NCBI GenBank assembly: GCA_015680685.1
Contig: MNCI01028365.1
Coordinates: 356,099 to 420,098 of the forward strand
Origin: Gnetum montanum
Taxonomy: Eukaryota; Streptophyta; Gnetopsida; Gnetales; Gnetaceae
Direction of reading: 5' to 3'
Length of the DNA stretch: 64,000 bases
The notes beneath the pieces were generated by a model. That model was not told where the DNA came from. It saw nothing but the letters and a program-made list of their open reading frames with translations, and did no database searches. Positions 58,101-64,000 of the stretch are shown here, one piece after another. The position numbers were made by a program, and so were the translations under genes. Numbering within the stretch: position 1 is the stretch's first letter; every line of letters begins with the position of its first letter.

Positions 58101-61100
58101 GTTGAATTAAACATGATAAATAGGCTGTTAAAAATATTATCCCATAATATGGAATTTGGAACTATCTTATTCAGTGGATCCGCAACATAACTATGATTAA
58201 TCTATTGAAATTTTTGAAGAAACACAAATGTTTACCGTTAATTTTTATTTCACATTTTTTAGATATACATCAGACACACCTGTCGTACAAAAGATGAGAC
58301 TGGGATGGTGATAGAAGGTGCCACAGTTTTCTACCACAAATGTTAGCTGACCAACTATATGATCTGAAGACATCAGCATGTAATGGAGTCCAAGTTCCTG
58401 ATTTGATATCAGAGAAGCCAAAAATTAATGAACTAAGCAAATGCCTGTGCTTTAAACATAAAATCTACATCTTCATTTTAACGTTAATAAAACCTACTTG
58501 ATAAATGCATTCCCAACACTTAAAAAAAAATTGTGAATCCCAGGATCCAAGTCTAATGTGTAAACGTCTAAGAAAATGGAAGTAAAAAAGATGTAGCAAA
58601 AAGGAACTTTGAATTAATCACTATTTAGAGCCTAAATGGTTTGCTAATAATTGGCAGCTCATTCATTATTACAATTTCAAATCATCATTATAGAATATCC
58701 AACTTGCAGTAGATATTGACTTGAACCATATAGAATACTTACTATAGGCTTTTGCTAGTTCTTTTATTAAAAGGAAAAGAAATTTATTTATTTGAAGCAA
58801 AAGCACATATGGCTTTACACTTCCTTGTTGGGTCGTCCTATGTAACAGCCAAGACAGACAAGTTGAGACTAGAGTTAGCTTTTGAGATGTGAACAGCCAG
58901 AGCTAACATGAGAAAAATACGGAAGAAGAGAGCATGTGTGTATAATGCAATAAAAACAACTCAAAAGTAATGCATTCCATTGATTCATCCAGTACATTAT
59001 ACATAGAAAGAGAAAGCACCTCTTTATAGGCTGCTTTAGGGTTAAGGTTTTTTGGTGGTTCTAGAGTGGGACCCACCCACTAAAACCACAAAACTTAGTA
59101 ATGCACTTTATGAAACTAAAACTGAAATTTTATTACATCCAGACTCTCTAGATCTAGATCTATTGGACACTAAAATACATGTTATGAGTTTTGAAAACAT
59201 CATTAAGAAAATTACCAAATACTCTTGGTAACAAATGGAACAAATCAACCAAATTTGCAACTATAATATCCCATCTATGTCTAATGTGCTAAAATGTAGG
59301 ACATTGCAGGAAAATATGGTATTCATCTTCAATGCTATTTATATTGTACAATCGGCATATTCATTCTTCATGAGGAATTTTGAGCCATCTACCTTGTTCA
59401 ACTCTTAGATGATGAAATCTCATTCGTACTTCACTAATTGTGCATTGTAAATGATGAGGAACAGCAGTAGATAAATAGGCTGCCTATGATACTATTCAAA
59501 CAAAAATGTCTTTTTTTCTTCTAAATTTCCCAAAGTTTTGAAATACCGCTTATTTTACCAAGTTGCGAACTTGCTTGGGATCAAAATAAAGAATGTATTC
59601 TTGAATATTCCATATGCATGAAATGAGACCTGAGTAGACACATGCTTGGATTTGGCACTTCAAATGTATGGCTCCACCTTACAAGAAACCACGATTTGAA
59701 GCCATTGAGAATGCAAGTGTGCCAAACCCATTTATTGGAAACCATAATTTGAAGTCCTTAAAAACTCAAGTTTTCCAAACTCAGTTTTATTCTAGCTAAG
59801 AGTTGAACCCACAACCTCCAAATTGCGAGGGCAAACTCTTAACCTTTATTTGGTTAACCACCCAATCAACTTTATAGAGGTCAAAACTGTCCCATAAGTT
59901 GAGTTTCTGGGATTACAACTACATGACAAGAATTAAATATTTTTTATAGGGAAACTACAGTGCTCTAAGGAAAACCCAATGCAAAACGCAAATGCATCTT
60001 AAAACTAATAATGGTGTCTCAGGTGGCCTTAATTTTGCAAGGCAACCAATCATTTGGATAAGGTGATACTTGGTGATACTCTGTCAAGTGGCTTTGTGAA
60101 GATACCTGCAACCTGCTCAAACAATAGGAAGTGTTGCAGTTCAATCACCCTACTGTGAACAAAATCACATATCCTATGGAACTCTGCCAATGTGTCTTCT
60201 GTGATTGTGTTCACCAAGGTTATGGGCCATGTGAATTGCAGAGTGATTGTCCATGAATAACTTGATTGGCCCTTTTGCATGAAGTCAAGTAAAGCTAGTA
60301 ACTTTCTCATCAACTTTACTTCCATTCTTGTTTCCAAGGTAACTTTGTATTTTGCTTCAGCTAAGGAATCTGCAACTGAACTCTGCCTCATTGATCTCCA
60401 AGAGACTGGTAAAGATCCCAAAAGAGTCAAGTAACCTAATTGCCTTGTGTTCAGGAATCTAGCATGGTCTGAATTTGATTGCTTGCAAGATCAGTTCATT
60501 ATTTATCTTAAACAATGGTCTAAGATCCTTAGTCTTCTTCAGGTATCTTGGAATGTGTACCATTGCATTGTAATGACTAGTCTTAAGTCTAGCCATGTAC
60601 CTTGCAAGTATTCCAATGGCATAAGATATGCCAAGCCATGTGTTGGGGACATAGATTAAGCTTACAACAATCTTCCAGTACAATGTTGCATCTACATTTG
60701 GAGAGGCATCGTCATCTTTTAGTCTCAAATTTTGTTTGATTTGAGTTAAGATTGTTTTGGCTTCATTCATTCGAAATTTCTCGAAAAGATCACTGATGTA
60801 CTTTTTTTCCTTGAGTAAGATTTGATTCTCCTTAAGTATTTCAATCCCTAGGTAATACCTCATCAGCCCTAGATCAGTGATCTCACATTCTTTTGCAAAG
60901 CTCCTCTTCACCTCTTCAATGCTGGTTTCACTACAGCCTGAGAGTTGGAAGTTGTTTCGACTAGGCAGTTATTTGGGCTGCATATTGGGTCATGTTAAAT
61001 GATTGTGAGTTTGGACTTCACCTCTTTAATTTTCACATATGTCTTTACACTTGGTTGTTGCGTCACCCATTGTAAGAGTCACGACAGGCAAGTGAGGACT

Positions 61101-62824
61101 AGGAAGTTATTTGGATGGAATGTTAGGTCATGTTAAATAATTTCAAGTTTAAAACGGTGCAGTAGAAAGCTTTCCTTAAGGAAACACCATACATGGTGTT
61201 TCCCATTTCCTGTGGATCATAAAATATTTTTTTAGAAAACACTAATGAATATCTGTTGAGGCTACATCATGTACCGTCAGCTATGTGAAAATTCATAGAG
61301 AACTGGTAGTTGAGCCTCTGTGTCTAAATAAAGAGAAAGACCGTATTTTACCAAAAAGGGAAACAAATCTGGAACCGCTTATTCTAAATTTAATGCCATT
61401 TCCTAGAAACCAAACAGAAAAAAATAGTTTCACAATGTTCTTTCTATATACTTTTGTTTAGAGTTGTGACTCACTACTTCACTCAGCTAGGCAAGTAGAC
61501 TAGAACGAAATGAAACTCAAACTGGCATAATGGTTGAGTTTTGAAGCGTAAAACCTTAGTGCATGAAAACAATCTTGATGGTAAGTCCATAAACTTGACC
61601 ATCATACAAGAAAGCCAATAACTTATCTTTAATAAATAGTTTCACTCATATACATATAAAAGAAATTCCTGAACTGTGTCTCATACCATTGTTAACAAAA
61701 ATATCTTTAATATGTAAAAATTAAACATAGCACCATAGGTTGGATCTCCATATCTTCAAATATCAGTCATTAGCATGTCTCAATCGCAAACAAAGACCTC
61801 AACATCTTGATCACTATAACATTTCAAACACGTGAATTTTTCAAATGACTTCTGCAATCAAAAAGTGATTATATTTATCTATTTCCATCTCAGACTCCTT
61901 AATAGAGGTGTGTCCACAACAGTTTGTTTTTCATTATTAAATACCATGAAATCATTATGCAGCTTCACTTTGTCTTCCAGTATATCCTTTGCACTAAGTT
62001 TGCAGTTTATCCAAATACAATCTATATTTTATTGCAGTAAAAACAGCGTATTTTAGGTTGCTGCCATTGTCCTAAGCTGTAGTCTTGCACAGCCAATACT
62101 TTTTCTCCAAAGCTTGCATTTTGTAAGTTTGCATCTGTATTTTCTAGTGTGAAGGCCACACTTATTAAAGGATGCATGCTATGTAGAAGCATTACTTTGA
62201 CATCTTCATCTGAGATCACTTGGTTAAACCCAGCAAGGTGTGTTCCAAGAGAATTAAAAGCATTAATATATTAAACAGTATTTTCAAATTTATCCATGTC
62301 AAAGTAAATAATTCTTGCTTTAGAGAAATGGCTGTGAAAGGAATTACGGACACAAACAAGGAGTTTAAATTACCCCAAACTTCTTTGGATCTTGGATCTA
62401 TTTTAATTGAATGTAATTTATTTAGCTTATGTGTTCATGTAGTTTTTCTAGATCTAAGTAACCCTTCACGTCATGTCCTGGGCCTTGCCCATGCATAATA
62501 TAAGTATTTTAATTTCACCATTGTCAAGTTCCTAATTCAATAAACAAACGTTTTAATTGTCAATTTCATTGAAAAAAGTGTGTAAGTGAGCATCATATAT
62601 ATTTTTAAGTGAATTTTGAATAAAGTAATGAATTGTATTTACAATGAATGTAAGTTACCTTTGGGCCCCATATACACAAAGCGATAGTCTGAGCAAGACA
62701 CATCACAATGACTGCCTTCATTTTCACGTTCAATACCATGCATATTGAAATAGTCAAGGTACAGATTTAGCCAGTCATCAGAAAAGAAATCTGGTGTTGT
62801 GTATGCAGAATATGTTGGATATTC
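55083..62824 (-). CDS. JMJ20-like: JmjC-domain oxygenase, JMJD4/JMJ20 family (seven 3' exons; 5' exons outside window)
   Basis: Exons (minus): 62,824-62,659, 58,397-58,280, 56,488-56,419, 56,323-56,243, 56,031-55,975, 55,882-55,771 and 55,651-55,083. All six introns are GT-AG and phases fit, giving 390 residues plus stop. Landmarks (numbered from the first visible codon): DFFSDDWLNLYLD, CSDYRFVYMGPKGTW, PLHADVFRSYSWSAN with His62 and Asp64 as Fe(II) ligands, EILFVPAGWFHQV with distal His140, EDTISINHNWFNACN and LCQRNLAANTGMN. These are hallmarks of JMJD4-type 2-oxoglutarate/Fe(II) oxygenases. Arabidopsis JMJ20 is linked to histone H4 arginine demethylation in germination, and human JMJD4 hydroxylates eRF1; which applies here is unknown. 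The first visible exon starts at GAATATCCAAC in phase 0, so one or more 5' exons lie beyond 62,824. No stop or frameshift: probably functional. Confidence 0.88.
59220..59460 (-). pseudogene. LINE C-terminal zinc-knuckle fragment
   Basis: The minus strand reads ISEVRMRFHHLRVEQGRWLK, then IPHEE, ICRLYNINSIEDEYHIFLQC and PTF. This matches the RxxxHxLRIExGRW...CxxCN...EDEYHFLxxCP pattern found after the RT of many non-LTR retrotransposons, with the second Cys of the knuckle changed to Tyr. Short and broken by a stop. Confidence 0.55.
60050..60911 (-). pseudogene. Ty1/copia reverse transcriptase C-terminus and RNase H
   Basis: Open piece 60,459-60,911: CEITDLGLMRYYLGIEILKE, ILLKEKKYISDLFEKFRM, then DATLYWKIVVSLIYV and SYAIGILARYM, the standard end of copia RT. 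Open piece 60,050-60,430: PVSWRSMRQSSVADSLAEAK, LLALLDFMQKG and VAGIFTKPLDRV, the copia RNase H (SWKSKKQSTVADSTAEAEY type) and its FTKPL end. A frameshift lies between them. The usual EAEY is EAKY, another G-to-A change at a catalytic Glu. The 5' half of pol is not recognisable. Confidence 0.8.
60957..61150. repeat. Pair of ~52-bp direct repeats
   Basis: ACTAGGCAGTTATTTGGGCT at 60,960 and ACTAGGAAGTTATTTGGATG at 61,099 both run on into TAGGTCATGTTAAAT-type sequence. They lie upstream (sense) of the copia RT, and a related CAGACAAGTTGAGACTAG block occurs near 58,855. Confidence 0.55.
62022..62250 (-). pseudogene. Ty1/copia gag fragment with start of a zinc knuckle
   Basis: The minus strand reads ISDEDVKVMLLHSMHPLISV, then AFTLEN and, further on, WQQPKIRCFYCNKI. 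This is the end of a copia gag (DEDVVxxLLxSLPP type) and the first CxxC of its CCHC knuckle. Same orientation as the RT at 60 kb, so probably the same element. Confidence 0.5.
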
Positions 62825-64000
62825 CTGCTTCAAACAAACAGGTACAGTTAAAAAGATCTGAAAATGAATTAGAGTCATTGACAACACAAAATGTGTGTAA
62901 AAAGACTATGTATTACTTATAAATTGTGGTGATTCTAAATAGGCAGTTATGCTTAGTTATTTCACCTTTAAAATAATTATATAAATCTCCTCAAAATAAA
63001 AATTCCAAATACAGTTTACTTGCATGATACAAAATCCTCCTTTCCATACTGATGTAAAAGAGCTCCAAAGTCTCACAAAATAAACTCACAACACAATATT
63101 CTTAATTACTGGATAACAAACAAAGATCCACATCAACTGTTGAACTAAATGTAGAATGGTCACATATTCATCTTCAGCTATGGATTCAGCTACTGAATAT
63201 CCACAAAGCATGCAGTTGCAGCTAGTTGTGCTGTTCAAAGCATATTGCGTAAGCCCTGAATCTCCATCACAATATATATGAGACTTTGAATTTTCATATC
63301 TTCTGTAATTTAAAAAAAAAAAAAAGCCTTCTTTACAAGTCCATCCACATCATAAGATGGACTAACATATGCTGCTCCTTAGGTTTTGAGATGAAATGTA
63401 TTGTAACACCATCATAAACATCTCTGGAGCATGTACAAAATGTTATCTTTTTGCCTTACCAAAGTTCTGCAAAGCTTAATCTTTTAAGATTTTGTCCATC
63501 CCATCAAACCATCAACAAGGAACCTATTTAATCCATGCAATGCTTTTCATGACATTTAAGAACATGAATTATACATCAATCTGTCAAGCATTTATTTTTC
63601 TTTCAGAAGGATTTTAGATAGAGTTGCAAGGGTGTAGGATTAATTTGTTTCAATTTGAGTCTTCTCCTCTTCCATAAGTTTGAATAATTGGTGCTCTTGA
63701 GTAACTTATTCAGACTCTAAGGTTCTTTTACTGCTAATAAATATGAACATTTCTTCAGCTTGCTCGCTGCTGATGTAGTTGGCTACTTCAAAATTTTAAA
63801 CATTTCCTTCACATAATTTTCATCTAAATACTTTCTTCTATTCACTATGTCACTATCATGTGACTGTTCATATTGTCCTTCACTACCTGAAGTTGGCATA
63901 ACAATTTTTCTTGGAGGATATCTAGTATTTGAAATTTCTTATTAAGGCCCATTTTGAGTATAACTTATTTTATATCCCTTGTATTTTGTTTGAACCGGTT
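62825..64000 (-). other. Intron or upstream region of the JmjC gene, no exon recognised
   Basis: The preceding exon should end with a conserved DWHF-type block, which I could not find on the minus strand to 64,000. An open minus-strand stretch near 63,780-63,920 (PPRKIVMPTSGSEG-like) recalls the copia integrase-RT linker and may be another remnant. A poly-A run lies at 63,312-63,325. Confidence 0.4.

Larger units (their letters stand above)
58398..62658 (-). other. 4.26-kb intron of the JmjC gene, filled with transposon remnants
   Basis: It lies between the exon ending at YMGPK and the exon starting TWTPLHAD. It contains a LINE zinc-knuckle remnant (59,220-59,460), copia RT/RNase H (60,050-60,911) and a copia gag piece (62,022-62,250), all on the gene's strand. 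The next intron (58,279-56,489) shows no recognisable element; the others are 92-211 bp. Confidence 0.75.

Noticed and set aside
58829-59110. Possible copia LTR (TGTTGGGTCGTCC and ACCTCTTTATAGG blocks)
   Set aside because: Suggestive next to copia debris, but no partner LTR or boundaries could be shown.
63000-64000. Search for the next JmjC exon upstream
   Set aside because: No conserved DWHF-type block with a donor in phase 0 was found; the exon presumably lies outside the window.
1-64000. tRNA, rRNA or miRNA genes
   Set aside because: None recognised by eye; a covariance-model search was not possible here.

Overview
The window is plant nuclear DNA: GT-AG introns of 92 bp to 4.3 kb in a conserved plant gene, TATAAATA promoters, Ty3/gypsy and Ty1/copia retrotransposons, LINE remnants and AT-rich sequence depleted in CpG. 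It looks like a large-genome seed plant; I cannot name the species, and a gymnosperm is only a guess. The only host gene I can support is at the right end. Positions 1-53,075 are almost entirely nested, mutated transposable elements.

Layout of the nest. The oldest recognisable layers are a LINE (minus strand; 39,325-40,301 and 53,076-~53,290) and a minus-strand Ty3/gypsy element called B here. B's pieces are a 3' LTR part at 1,047-1,619, ORF3 at 1,816-4,581, pol remnants at 6.83-7.78 kb, gag ends at 7,780-8,156, 21,178-21,502 and 36,316-36,364, and a 5' LTR at 36,508-37,332. Into B went element F (5' LTR 226-1,046, rest off the left edge), element A (plus strand, 8,157-17,504) and element E (minus, 21,503-36,315, TSD CCCTC). 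Into A's gag went a solo LTR, G (9,694-10,654, TSD CTATG). Into the LINE went element H (gag fragment plus 5' LTR, 37,333-39,324) and element C (minus, 40,307-53,070, TSD ATTAA). A 3.7-kb unclassified insertion lies at 17,505-21,160, and a 1.5-kb one interrupts E's ORF3 at 24,178-25,696.

The gypsy elements form one lineage. Their LTRs start TGATGA and end TCATCA or TTATCA. The primer site is a decayed tRNA-Asp complement, as in Athila-type elements. Gene order is gag-PR-RT-RNaseH-IN, then a long spacer, then a third sense-strand ORF (ORF3, about 900 codons), the polypurine tract and the 3' LTR. ORF3 is in all four elements that retain this region (A, B, C, E), including A and B, which lack RT, RNase H and the integrase core. 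It has an N-terminal globular region and a long coiled coil, with no visible membrane segment. Its ATG directly follows a splice-acceptor-like AG in B, C and E. The spacer holds three colinear conserved non-coding blocks. This ORF3 and spacer system is the most interesting item in the window.

Right end. A JmjC-domain gene of the JMJD4/JMJ20 family runs on the minus strand; seven exons (62,824 down to 55,083) join in frame to give the C-terminal 390 residues including the Fe(II) ligands. Its 5' exons lie beyond the window. The 4.26-kb intron holds a Ty1/copia remnant and a LINE zinc-knuckle remnant. The 3' end of its last exon is partly copied in a 144-bp tandem duplication.
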